NCBI RefSeq assembly: GCF_036588685.1
Contig: NC_086375.1
Location: 39,392,566 to 39,456,565, forward strand
DNA length: 64,000 nucleotides
Direction: 5' to 3'
Origin: Mytilus trossulus
Taxonomy: Eukaryota > Mollusca > Bivalvia > Mytilida > Mytilidae
The notes beneath the pieces were generated by a model. That model was not told where the DNA came from. It did not search any database and saw only the letters and a program-made list of their open reading frames with translations. The translations under genes were made by a program, and so were the position numbers. This document shows positions 53,690 through 64,000 of the stretch, piece after piece (the stretch's first letter is position 1; the number at the start of each line of letters is the position of its first letter).

Positions 53690-53930
53690 CTTACGACGAG
53701 TGCCACATTTGGAGCAGGATCTGCTTACCCTTCCGTAGCACCTGAGATCACCCCTGGTTTTTGGTGGGGTTCGTGTTGTTTATTCTTTAATTTTCTATAT
53801 TATGTCATGTGAACTATTGTTTGTCTGATTGTCCTTTTCATTTTTAGCCATGGCGTTGTCAGTTTATTTTCGATTTATGCGTTTGACAGTCCCTCTGGTA
53901 TCTTTCGTCACTCTTTTACAAGTATATATA
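53690..53930 (+). repeat. Dispersed repeat family G, extended copy
   Basis: GAGTGCCACATTTGGAGCAG, ACCTGAGATCACCCCTGG, TTTATTTTCGATTTATGCG, TCCCTCTGGTATCTTTCG. Lies between the exon 5 and exon 6 remnants. Confidence 0.8.
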
Positions 53931-54137
53931 ATTAATTCTTATATATAAATATATTCTTCATTTTGTATACAATTTAAAAACAAAATAGTTGCATCCGTCG
54001 GACAGTATTGTTATAAACTTCTACATGTGTTCTGCAAACTTTTTTTTCTCGAAATGAGACTAACGTTTTTGCAAATTTGCATAAAAAGCCAAAATATGAA
54101 GTTATTACTTAAAAATCGTTTGCAGTGCATGTTTTAT

Positions 54138-54236
54138 ATTTGAAGTGATGCTGCCGTTCAAGTTTCTTTTTTCGAGTATTGGCGGTGGTGAATAACTTGC
54201 CAATTCGCCAATCATAGCAACTTCAAAAACAACTGC
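54138..54236 (+). pseudogene. SLC6 copy 2, exon 6 remnant
   Basis: AGTGATGCTGCCGTTCAAGT aligns with AGCGATGCTGCTGTTCAAGT of exon 6, and the match runs on to the exon end with small indels. The first Trp codon is TGA. Frame broken. Confidence 0.82.
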
Positions 54237-54679
54237 TATATGTACAATATTGCATGCCGCACATGCACAAAAGGAGGGAGACCAAACTGAAAGTTGTGTT
54301 CATGAATATAACATACACGTGAATGACGTGATTGTTAATTACAGACTGGAGCCTATTATTACGACAGACACAAAAGAATATGGCTTTCTGATTGCGATTA
54401 AAGTCATTTATTTTGCTTTTATGTACAATAGCTTCCTGTCTGTGTTCTATTGCCATTGCTTTACATTTGATATTACAATATTGTAAACATCAGATGTTGA
54501 TATGTGTTACTTATGAAATATGCAATACCGATAGCTGGTAGTAAGGTTTAAACAAAGAAACAACTGTGATTCAACTTTTATGGAGTGAAATGGGATTTAG
54601 CTAACCAACATTTTCTACACAAAGAAGAACTTTACCGATTCAGGAATATGACAGTTTCTTTTAATTCGTTTAAAAAAAA

Positions 54680-55440
54680 TGAAAACAACACGATGTTCTT
54701 ATATATGTTTCATGCTTTTAAGTACTGTTCTGAATCCATCTTCATAACGAAAAGTTAATAGCCGAATATTAAAAGCCAAGGATGAATAAGGACTGAATAC
54801 TTTTAAATGCTATTAACAAAACATTGAAAAACATGAAATGAATAACAGAATCCATGTAAGGCCAACTTTGCCTGAGGGTGTTGAAACCTTAGTTTCAGTA
54901 TTTTTCAAAAATTTACTAACTGGCAATTTAAGATACTGAGCCGATAATACTCTCGAGGTTGATTGTCAACCAGCAGAGGTATCGACTTACATATGCTGTA
55001 AACAAATGAAAACAACACGTTATAAATTGCATGCGACCGAAGCAGTTTTCTGAATTTACCTTCACAAGAAACGCTCACCGCCGAATATTTGAAAGCCAAT
55101 GCTTTGTAGTACCCAAAACGTTTACGAGTATTAACCAAACATAACCTTCTGAAATAACAAAAGCCATCTAAGGCCGACTTTGCATGAGTAAGTTAAAACT
55201 TAAGATTCTGCATAATTTCCAAATTTATCAACGGCCAATTCTAGTTAGTTTTTTTTACAGATCATCTCAGTACCGAAATGTTGATACCCTCGGGACTAAT
55301 AATATGCTAGCAGAGTTATCTTCTCAGTGCTGTAAAAATAATTAAAACAACATAATTGTCATGCATCCGAAACACTTTTCTGGATTAAACTCCACCAAGA
55401 ATGCTCAAAGCCGAATATTTGAAAGTCAATGCCAGCATGT
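54680..55440 (-). mobile_element. Tandem trimer of a hammerhead-like repeat, unit about 330 bp
   Basis: AAAACAACAYR recurs at about 54682, 55009 and 55343, giving periods of about 327 and 334. Between them the order of GCCGAATATT, GGCCRACTTTGC and GATAATACTCTCGAGG-like blocks repeats. On the minus strand each unit carries a decayed word of the form GAGCGTTY, CTxxTGA, AGGTAAATYCA, GAAA, TTCGG, which resembles a second type of hammerhead. The third unit is cut by the 3' end of the LINE. Confidence 0.65.
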
Positions 55441-55672
55441 ATAATACAAATACAAATACAAAGTTTTTTATTGTCAATTATGACGCCCAATAATTTGAGC
55501 AGTACAATTAAGTTCAATTTCATACAAGTGATTACATATTGATTACATTGATTATTTAACAATTAAACAAAGTCAAGTTTTTTTCACCTAAATAATACCT
55601 GCAAAATAGATGAATATATATATATATATATATAGTTTTACAATATAATATAGATGGACAAACTACCGGTGA

Positions 55673-57177
55673 CTAAACTGTATCTAGAATTGATTTTCTC
55701 TCTTTGAATAAAGTACACAATAATAAACTTACTTTTTTAATTATAACATTATCCTCAGATGACATTAACCATATTAATTTTGATTTATTTGGGAGGCTTT
55801 TAAAGTTTTTGATAACCTTATTTAAGTAATCTATATATTCAGATCTTTTATTTTCTAAAACAGGACACTGAAGAAGAAAATGAATTTCATCTTCAACTTC
55901 AGTGTTACATAATTTACATATTCTATCCTCCACTCGAAGCCCCACATATCTGCCTCTTTCAATTTCTAATTTATGTGCACTGACTCTAAACTTAGTGAGC
56001 AGTCGCCTTTCATCCTCATTCAAAATTAATAAGTATTTTTCCATATAAATATTTTCTTTAAATAATCTGTAAGTTCTTAGTTTATTTCCATGCTGTTTAT
56101 TTTGTCTATCATTATAAAGTTCAGATTTCCAAATACAAGAATATTTCTGTTTTAATTTCCGATAAATTAGTGATTTTAAATCCATCTTTGAATTTTTAAT
56201 AAGTTTAAGATCTATATCAAGATATTTCATAAGAATAGCAATACAACTATACCAACTATTTTTGTTTAAACAATTTAGTGATCTAGAGACATTCAGGGCT
56301 TCAGAGAGAAGGATATAATCAGACTTTAATATATATTTATAATATCTAAACATATTTAAAATTACCTCAAGAAATAAGGGAAATCTTCCCATTTCACCCA
56401 ATACAGCTATATTTGTAGATTTTTTACCTAAACCCAAAGAAAATTTACAGAATTTGACGTGAACACTTTCTTGTTTCATGTCCTTGCATAGTTTAAAAAG
56501 ATTATGTTCATTTTTATTTAGTTTATTTATTACTGAAGATCCCCATATTTCACTCCCATATAACAACACAGGTTTCACAGTATGATCAAATATATGTGAA
56601 AGTGTGTTAATTTTAGGTTTATATAAGTTAAAACTTTTTTTATATTTAAATAAAGCTTTCAATCCCCTTTTATATAAATCTTCTTTAGCCTCTGTAAAGC
56701 TTCCACTTGCGCTTACATAAATTCCTAAATATTTATAGCCCCTAGCCCTTTCAATAGGTATATTATTAATATTAAATATTTGTTCATCTAGTTTTCCTGT
56801 TGTATTAAATACTTCTGATTTAGTTTTCTTTATATTTATTTGGAGCCCCCATTTATCACAGTAATTATATAGTTTATCAATACACCTCTGTAGACCATCA
56901 GCTGTTTCTGACATCAATACTAAGTCATCTGCATACAATAAGCAATTAAGGTGTAAGGAATTTAAAATAGCAGGTTTACATGTCTCATCAAAAGAGTCAA
57001 GAATATCATTTATAAAAATTTTAAATAAAGTGGGGCTTAAATTATCCCCTTGTTTGACTCCTATGTTAGATGTAAAGTTTTCAGTCATAGAATATTTGTT
57101 TACCTTTACACAAAGTTCAGTATTATTATACATATCTTTTAGAATGTTATTAAATAAATCACTGACTCCAATATTTC
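55673..57177 (-). pseudogene. LINE ORF2 part c: RT palm/thumb and C-terminal zinc knuckle
   Basis: Begins with RNIGVSDLFNNILKDMY, then SNIGVKQGDNLSPTLFKIFI (motif B), CLLYADDLVLMSETADG (motif C, YADD), NIKKTKSEVF (motif D) and YKYLGIYVSASGSF (motif E). Near the end CKLCNTEVEDEIHFLLQC gives a CCHC knuckle typical of CR1/L2/Jockey-group ORF2. Stop at 55673. Confidence 0.9.
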
Positions 57178-57945
57178 TCAGTTTATAAAAAAGTCCATCA
57201 TGATTAAGAATGTAAAGAATTTTTTATTGCCTTGTTGAGTATACTTTTCTATAAGAGTTCTCAAAACTAAATGATGATCACTGGTGCGCTTGCCTTTACA
57301 GAAACCAATTTGTTCTGGTTTAATAATATTTCTACTTGCCAAAAATTTCTCTAAACGAATGTTTACAATTTTCACAAATAACTTGCCTAAACAACTTCCA
57401 ATGGTAATTCCTCTATAATTTGAAGGATCATCTTTTGAACCACTTTTAAATAAAGGAACTATATATCCTTTTGCCCAAATTTTTGGAAAATTTCCTGAGA
57501 TTAAGATACTATTAAACAATTTTTGAAAACAAGAAACTAAATATATTTGACTGTACTTTAACATTTCATTTAAAATTGAGTCAAAACCACTGGCTTTTTT
57601 ATTTTTTAGTGTACTAATCGCCTTTTCTATTTCTGCTTTTGAAATCAAATTATCAAGTTCAGTAAAAAATTTTTCACTTTCCATGTCTTTTAGCTTATCT
57701 TTTAAATAATCACAGGATGCATTAGTGTCTTTTTCATTTAAATTTTTAAAATAAGAAAACCAAGCATCTGTTGACACATCAGATGTGGTATTCTCCCTAT
57801 TTGTATCTGATAACTCATGAAGCAGTGCCCAATATTGACTTGGATTATTGTCTTTTAAATTATCTAATTTATCTATTAAATCTTGTCGAAAATCCCTTAT
57901 TTTTTTCTTCCTTGTTTTTCTGTAATGTTTTAATAGACACTGAAA
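57178..57945 (-). pseudogene. LINE ORF2 part b: RT N-terminal half
   Basis: The frame runs from the frameshift near 57945 to 57178. Contains KNKKASGFDSILNEMLKY (RT motif 0/1 region), WAKGYIVPLFKSGSKDDPSN, YRGITIGSCLGKLF and PEQIGFCKGKRTSDHHLVL. It stops just where motif A should be: the frame passes from FFTF straight into NHDGLFYKLRNIG, so the stretch with the first catalytic Asp is deleted. Confidence 0.88.
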
Positions 57946-59180
57946 AAAGATGACCGTATTACTGGATCAAAAGGATATTTTTGTAATAATTTTTCTTTGT
58001 CATTTAAGTTATTTTTTAATTTAGATAATAAAGCATCTAACCAATTGGTTTTTTTCTTTACATTTTGTTTTAACTTGCTTGTTGATTTTTTAGTAGGCTT
58101 TTGTTTTAGTGATAAATTTGCAGCTTCATAGAATATAGTATTAACATCTTTAATCATGTTATTTATATCAGAATGGTATTCAGTTTTATTAAAATTCAAA
58201 ATGTTTTGTTGCATACTGCCTGAAGATAATGCTTCCTGAAATAATTCAGTAGAGTTCTCATTCCATTTATAACTTTTAAGAGACATCTGAGTTTGACATG
58301 TATCTCCTTTTATTTTACAATGTATGTTCAATAACACAGAAATTTGACAATGATCAGAGAGATCGCCCAATAAGTTATGGACTTTAAAAAAACATACTTT
58401 TGATAATAAATTTTCTGATACAATAAAATAATCTACAACACTACATCCATTTGGAGTATAGCATGTTAATTGGCCAATAGAGTCTCCAGTAGTTCGTCCA
58501 TTTAAAATTCTAAGACCTGTTTCAATACAGATATCATTTAAAAATTTACCCCTAGACGAGATAGTTTCGTCCATACTGTAACGTACAGGTACATTTATAT
58601 CTGGATCAAAGTTATTAAAAATCTGGTTTACATCATTTCTATTATCCCCCTCAATAAAATCTGGTTGTTTAGTACCTGTTCTAGAATTTAAATCTCCTGC
58701 TAAAATTATACTTCCACTTTTTGAATATTTCTCAATATCTGTTTCCAAAATGTCAAAAATGTCTTCATCTAGAGATTGCGTGTAAGAAGAATTAGAGGGT
58801 GGATTATAAATAAAACAAAGATATATATCCTCAGTTGTGCTGAAAAATGTGCTACAAAGTTTTAACCATATATAATCATTAGTTTTGTGTTCTAAAAATT
58901 TTACCCCAGCTTTCAAGTTTGATTTTACAAAAACTGAAATTCCTCCCGATATTTTATTGGACTTTTTGGATTTTGCTCTTGATAAATGGACTGAGTTAAA
59001 CCCATTAATAACTAATGATTCCTCCTGGGTACAATGTGTCTCCAATAAACAAACAATATCCTTTGTTTCTATTTCTCTTAAAAATCTAAAGTCCTGATAT
59101 TTATTGTACCCTTTACTTTTAAAACCATTTATATTCCAGCAACTGATATGTAATTTCGATTTCTTTGTGAATATACACAT
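57930..59180 (-). pseudogene. LINE ORF2 part a: APE-type endonuclease
   Basis: From ATG at 59180: HISCWNINGF (Asn), CLLETH (catalytic Glu), GGISVFVK, FIYNPPSN, ILAGDLNSRTG (GDxN), VVDYFIVS and LSDHCQIS (final SDH). All the usual endonuclease motifs are present, so this half looks enzymatically complete. A frameshift near 57945 separates it from the RT frame, which continues HYRKTRKKKIRDFRQDL. Confidence 0.87.
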
Positions 59181-59760
59181 TTTTTATACTTGACACAAAG
59201 TTTTTATACTAATACTATGTACAAAGAAAAATATATACCAATGGCCAACAAGAACAATTACAACTATATAACATGTGATAAGAAAGATAACTCTTGTAAT
59301 CTTATATATATTGACTTGTCTGACTGTACTAGTACTGATAATCATCAAAGAAATATTTTTTGAAATTTGAAATTTCTTACTCTTCACATCTAAGCTTTTC
59401 ACTTATTGAAATACTTTCATAGACTATCTTTCTTAAAGTTCTTATGAGTTATAACATTTATCATTATACATGTATTACCAAACTTGCTTAATTTTCAAAT
59501 TAACATTTTTTGGCAAAATTTGTGTTTTTAGTTTTAAGTGAATATCCTTTCTAAATATAACAGTCAATCAGTACAGTCATGACAATAAACACCTAAAAGT
59601 ATGCAAAACAAATAGTAAAGAATAAAATTTAATTTCAACATGTGATTCTTTAAACACTTTATATATTCATATCTTGAATATAAAACATAGAAAATGCACC
59701 TTTTTGTTCTATTCATGATTGTTCTACCCAGACCCATTATACATGTAGCTTGAATATTGA

Positions 59761-60667
59761 TTACCAGTATGCATTATGTCCTGCATTAGTAAATTCTCTA
59801 TTGTATCTGTCATGTGTGAATTCCCTATTATTATATCTATCATGTGTGTCATACATATATCTACCATTTGACCTTGACCCTACATAGTGAGTTTGAGAAC
59901 TATCATAATGGTTTTGTACATTCAAATTTCTGTAAGAATGCTTACTCTTTTCAATCTTAATATTCAAAGCTTTTCTGAGCCAGAATTTCATGTTTGTTAT
60001 AAACAAACTGGTTCCCTGTTTGGACAAATGAAGTCCATCAGAAATAAAAAATCTTCTAATTGCTTGATCTCTACTAGAAAAAACAGAATTTTCACAAATA
60101 AGTACTTCAGAACTCTTTAAAAATTTGTATTGAGTTAAAATATTACTCTGAAGTATCTTTTGATTCAGGTCTGAATCCTTCACTGACAAAAAAGGAAGAG
60201 AGATAATTAATTTAGCAAAAGAACAATGATCTTTAAGCTTTTGACAAAATAATTCAAGTTTTTGAATGAAAACATCTGGAGTTTCAGCTCTAATATCATT
60301 TGTATATACATGAAAAAATATACAATCATAATCTGTGTCCAATTCATGTAATTTTTCTTCCATTTCTGACATAGAGTAACTTGTATATTTATGAACTGTA
60401 CATCCTTGTAGAAAATTGTCTAATCTTATATATCGAACATGAGAATTGCCTAAAATGAGTGCTTTCTTTGTTTCTGGTACATAAGAACTTTCATGTTGAA
60501 ATTGAGAGTTTCTTGTTTGTCCTCTTTCGTCTACATCTGCGATTGGCGAAAATCTGTTTGAAACTTCGATATTTGGAATGCTTCCTTCAGAATGAGTAGA
60601 TAACCTTTTCGCTGGATTGTTTGAACTATTTGCACTTGGATACTGTTTATCCAAATTGAGAGTTTTA
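59761..60667 (-). pseudogene. LINE ORF1 part c: SGNH/GDSL esterase domain
   Basis: The frame opens just downstream of the part b stop (a TTG at 60654 is not necessarily the start). Block I is ALILGNSHVRYI (GNSH in place of GDSH), block III FFHVYTNDIR (TND), block V SDGLHLSKQG with the DxxH dyad. The putative catalytic Ser, Asn, Asp and His are all present. Esterase domains are known in ORF1 of CR1-type LINEs. The C-terminus is rich in R, Y, N and H (HDRYNNREF repeated), perhaps RNA-binding. Confidence 0.8.
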
Positions 60668-60668
60668 G

Positions 60669-61463
60669 CTATGTTCTCAGTGTTTTTGTTATTTCCCTGT
60701 TTGTGCGTGTGTTGTCAGATAATTTTGTGCCTGTAACTTCCAAGGCCTTTGTAGCAGTAATAGAGTTTTCATTAATTTTCTGCAAAGTTTCTGCAATGGG
60801 ATCTATTTTATTTTGCAGAGTTTTTGATATATTTTCGTTTACATTCTTGTTGAGTTTTTCTGTAAAGTCTCTTATCTGGTTTATTGTTTTTGTTGAGACT
60901 TTGTCATACCCCTCTTTCATTATGCTCTTAATTTCAGATTTTATTTCACTTGAGGCGGTGGAAATTGTGCCTTTAACTTCTTCAAATTTCTTGGAGATTT
61001 CACTCATATGCTCCTTGTGATTTCTCTCATTTTGTAAATCTAATTTTAGTTGGATAATCATATCATCTTGATTTTTTTCATGTGTTTTTGTAATAGCGTC
61101 CACCACACTGTTTTCTATTCTGTCTAGTAATTCAAGTGTTCTATCATTTTCTGTAGTGTCTGAATGCCTGTTTATTTCTTTATCATCTCCCTGGCCCTGT
61201 ATTTGTACGAATGAGCCTTTACACTTTTCTAAAAAAGATGGTGGGACAGTTGTACATGTTTCACAATTAAACCGCCTTGAGGTACTAGTTAATAGATATA
61301 TTTGATAAACTGGTAGGCGAGTACACTTGTAGTGAGTCCACAGTTGGCATTTACAGCATTGTATCATAAAAGCGTTTTGATTGTCATTGCACAACTGTGT
61401 GCATGCTATTTTGTTGATTTCGAGAGATTCACTTTGTGATTTTATTTCTTTAGGGACAGTATC
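60669..61463 (-). pseudogene. LINE ORF1 part b: PHD-type zinc finger and coiled coil
   Basis: In frame with part a beyond the TAG. Zinc ligands: ACTQLC, then QCCKCQLWTHYKC, then FNCETC, the Cys/His spacing of a PHD-like finger. After that, about 150 residues rich in E, K, N and I with heptad-like runs (EEVKGTISTASSEIKSEIK), a probable coiled coil for ORF1 protein multimers. Ends TAG at 60669, but the next block continues in another frame, so a small indel is likely. Confidence 0.78.
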
Positions 61464-61883
61464 CTATGATTGTATAAATATATCTTGTGTGTGAATTGTG
61501 CTATCAGTGAAATTATCTTTCTCTATTTGGTCTTGAGGTGTAGTATTTTTAGTACTGCATGCATCATTATTATTTTCATCATTGTCCTCATTTTCATTGA
61601 TAATTGAGACATCAATTGTGTCAACAGAGCATGGTGGGTTTTTACATTCGTGTTCATAATCTATGGGATATTTTGTTGTCTCTGTATCGTCAAAGACGGG
61701 AATAATATGACAATTCTGAAATGCATTACCGGCAATAAGGAATGCCACTGCTTGGTCTATCGTGTGAAATCCTTTGAAAACAGCGTGGGGAAATTTGTGC
61801 ACATTGAGTTCACATTTGCTCCATAATGTGTAAATACCGGGTCTCACCCCTCTTGCCACACTATAAAAAAGTTTGTTGGACAT
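61464..61883 (-). pseudogene. LINE ORF1 part a: RNase H1 N-terminal/viroplasmin-like domain
   Basis: 139 codons from ATG at 61883. Residues 7-51 read YSVARGVRPGIYTLWSKC, then FPHAVFKGFHTIDQAVAFL, matching the RNase H1 N-terminal fold (Y-x-V-x-x-G-x-x-P-G-I-Y-x-x-W-x-x-C ... F-x-G-F-x-T-x-x-x-A), which in RNase H1 binds RNA/DNA hybrids. Then an acidic N/D-rich linker. Ends at TAG 61464-61466; the same frame continues into the PHD-type finger, so the TAG is probably a lesion in one longer ORF1. Confidence 0.8.
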
Positions 61884-61984
61884 TGCTTATACTTATTATA
61901 ATATCATTAAGATGTGTTCTTCTTAGCCATTGGTAATTTTGTTTCTCAGTAAAAAAATTGATTCACCGCCATACCGGAAGCGGA

Positions 61985-62060
61985 GATATGTTTGTGTTTG
62001 AGCTTTTAATGTTGCCATTTGATAAATTACTTTTCATTTGTATTTGTTTAGTAGGTTGAA
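61985..62060 (+). repeat. Dispersed repeat family E fragment at the LINE left flank
   Basis: GTGTTTGAGCTTTTAATGTTGCC and CATTTGATAAATTACTTT-like blocks as at 32403-32460. Confidence 0.5.
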
Positions 62061-62537
62061 ATACTATGGATATACTTTGATAAAGTTGTCAAAACTTTAG
62101 ACAGCTCCAAAATTGGTCATTTTTCATAAAGCCGTACAGTTAAACCCACTGATCATTTTAGATGACCTATACATGATAATTTTGATGATTTATTTTGGTC
62201 ATGTGTGTATCTAAACATAGCCTAACTGTTTCTTTTGAATCTGATAATAATTTTAATTTGTTTCCCAAATTGTTTTGTTAAAAATATAAAAAATCCAGAG
62301 ATGACTTGGAAAGAAGAGATATTGTAACAAAGGAGGTGGAAGATGAAATAAATTGAGTAGAAACATTGAAACGTATACACATAGCTGTTTAAAATGTGAG
62401 AAAATAAATAAATTATAGAAGATTAATTTCATGTTTTCATTTTATTCAGTCTTTTTTGTTATATTTAATTCACCAAGAAAAGATAAATACCACAGACTAT
62501 TCGGTGACTGGTCCTTGTGGTTTGCATATTTTTTCAG

Positions 62538-62653
62538 ATATGTCTTATTCTGTCGTTTACGGGTGCATTTATCTGCTTGGTGTGTAATATTTTCTACCCA
62601 TGTCTACGCAGCTGTTCTTTCTAACGTGGAAATAAGCTCTGTAGTGAAGCAAG
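62538..62653 (+). pseudogene. SLC6 copy 2, exon 7 remnant
   Basis: Acceptor TTTTCAG kept. CVIFSTHVYAAVLSNVEISS and VVKQ align with [20 protein letters not shown] and VVKQ of the intact exon 7. Slightly shorter, and the donor GGTAAA has become AGTCAA. Confidence 0.85.
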
Positions 62654-63249
62654 TCAAAAGTAGCAAACAGAAATTTTAATATAACAATACATTCAATTCT
62701 GATTTTACCGCATTGCTTTAAAATATCCACTGTATAGCGGAAATGGCGCTATTGTAATTGGTTAGATTGGTATATAAGTTCGATATAACTTAAAGAGAGA
62801 AGATGTTGCGATAGTGTTGCTTCATAAACTCTCTTTATAATCTACAATTAAAATGAAAAATATCAACTTTTTAGATCAAATATGTCAATCACTGGTTCGA
62901 ATTCAGTATTAATATTGGTACATTTGATGCTACAACAACAAATCTATTGTGAGACTATAGAGAAAGAAAATACACTAGGATATTACACCCAGTCAAACTT
63001 AAAAAAAAATGAATCCGAGTATAATTCTGAGTTATATCAGAAATTCCAATCATAACAATCCTTTATAATTGATATAGTCTAGTAACATCAGCTGGTAAAC
63101 AGGAACTATTTTCAATATAAACATTGAAAACTCCCACACAAGTGAGGACCATCCTTGACCGATATACACTCTTTGTTATTTTAACGCATACTTGCACATG
63201 GACTTTAAAATTCTTATTCCTTTCATTCTTTATTTTATATTTATCCCAG

Positions 63250-63362
63250 GACCTTGTATTGCATTTATGGTAAACCCAGAGTCGTTGTCAACATTACCAC
63301 TTCCACAACTGTGATCGGTACTTTTCTTCTTACTTCGGTTTATCATCGGTGTAAACAGCACC
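63250..63362 (+). pseudogene. SLC6 copy 2, exon 8 remnant
   Basis: Same 113-nt length as exon 8, with acceptor CCCAG and donor GTAAGC kept. PCIAFMVNPESLSTLPLPQL aligns with [20 protein letters not shown]. The next codon, Trp in the intact gene, is TGA at 63312-63314. Then SVLFFLLRFIIGVNST. Further exons may lie beyond the window. Confidence 0.93.
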
Positions 63363-63499
63363 GTAAGCATATGTGTATTATATGTCCTTTCATCGAAGTG
63401 CCCAATCTAGCTATAATCTCTTTTTTTTTTAAATGTTGATTACAAATGCTTATCTGCTTTTTTTTAAGTGATTGTACTTGTAAGTCTTTAGATTAAACA

Positions 63500-63690
63500 A
63501 AAGAAATTGCATGCCCACTCCTACAGGTGGGTAGAGCGAACAAGGTAGAAAATTACCATCGTCCACCAGCAGTGGCATCGAACAAGTGGTGTAAATAGGT
63601 ATCAATTGTACCAGGCTTATAATGTTGATACGCCCGACGCGCGTTTCTTCCACATAAGACTTATCAGTTACTCTCAGGTAAAAATAGTTA
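63500..63690 (-). mobile_element. Retrozyme-like fragment with decayed hammerhead
   Basis: CCACCAGCAGTGGCATCGA at 63563, then on the minus strand CTGATAA for CTGATGA, GAAA, CGCGCGTC and GGGCGT (about 63626-63675). The core G8 change should kill cleavage. Confidence 0.6.
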
Positions 63691-64000
63691 AAATAATTCT
63701 TATTTTTGCAAACAGTTGAATTATGCAAAAAAAAGCCGAGGCTGACCGATCTTAACAAATTTTAAGAACACGTAAGGAAATAAATGTTTACAATAACTTT
63801 GTCATAACAAGGAAAAAAAAATTTCATGAAAACTTCTGATTGTCCGTGATGTCAGCCTTTTAGTTTTATGATGACATAATATCATGACCAATGTCAATAC
63901 TTCAGCAGCTATTCAGAACATTATAAATAACATTGATGTTGATAAGTTGCACTACACGTACATGCCTTTCTTAAAGACAAACCGTTAAATCCAAAAGAAC

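Larger units (their letters stand above)
55441..61970 (-). mobile_element. CR1/L2-group non-LTR retrotransposon, decayed
   Basis: Runs on the minus strand from about 61970 to a 3' end near 55441 made of TTTGTA repeats, which abuts the interrupted hammerhead-like repeat. ORF1 (61883-59761) and ORF2 (59180-55673) each carry frame breaks. No LTR, no RNase H after the RT. An ORF1 with PHD-type finger plus esterase fits CR1-type elements. Target-site duplications could not be fixed by eye. A TA microsatellite (55612-55634) lies in the 3' UTR. Confidence 0.88.

Noticed and set aside
57771-61020. Plus-strand frames opposite the LINE (57771-57953, 58885-59097, 59887-60120, 60703-61020)
   Set aside because: They are shadows of the LINE ORFs on the minus strand.

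Overview
The window looks like nuclear DNA of a bivalve mollusc, probably a mussel of the Mytilus type. It is AT-rich, its genes are split by consensus GT-AG introns, and it is crowded with dispersed repeat families that I associate with mussel genomes. The species call rests on recognition, not on a search. Three receptor or transporter genes and one broken gene copy account for nearly all the cellular coding sequence; the rest is introns, repeats and decayed mobile DNA.

Left half (about 0.6-33.4 kb, minus strand): two tandem paralogous ionotropic glutamate receptor genes, here A (exons 16.5 to 0.6 kb) and B (exons 33.4 to 20.3 kb). Each was rebuilt as ten exons. Exon lengths match pairwise except for the last exon (191, 189, 189, 95, 91, 328, 218 and 266 nt internally), and the joined reading frames stay open. 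The products cover part of the amino-terminal domain, both ligand-binding half-domains, M1, pore loop, M3, M4 and a short tail. The signal peptide and first part of the amino-terminal domain were not found. Intron tandem repeats contain copies of the neighbouring splice sites.

Middle (33.4-41.7 kb): no convincing gene. It holds a large element whose inverted ends are built of short subrepeats, paired MITEs, and a block homologous to the 5' flank of the next gene. Right half, plus strand (41.7-52.7 kb): an SLC6 (sodium/chloride-dependent neurotransmitter or amino-acid transporter) gene in 13 coding exons that join to 576 codons. One intron seems to use a GC donor, and there is a candidate alternative last exon. 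A foldback element with a nested MITE lies in the last intron.

Right end (53.4-64 kb): remains of a second SLC6 copy (exons 5, 6, 7 and 8) carrying stops. It is split between exons 6 and 7 by a decayed CR1/L2-like non-LTR retrotransposon (about 55.44-61.97 kb, minus strand). That element's ORF1 joins an RNase H1 N-terminal/viroplasmin-like domain, a PHD-type finger and an SGNH esterase. Its ORF2 has an endonuclease and a reverse transcriptase that has lost motif A.

The most striking signal is a set of short repeats carrying hammerhead-ribozyme motifs. One copy (29511-29554) keeps every core residue and all three stems, and another (14636-15008) has the unit-length layout expected of a retrozyme, a small non-coding retroelement that moves through self-cleaved circular RNA. 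Seven related relics and a second hammerhead-like tandem family (54680-55440) are spread through the introns and intergenic DNA.
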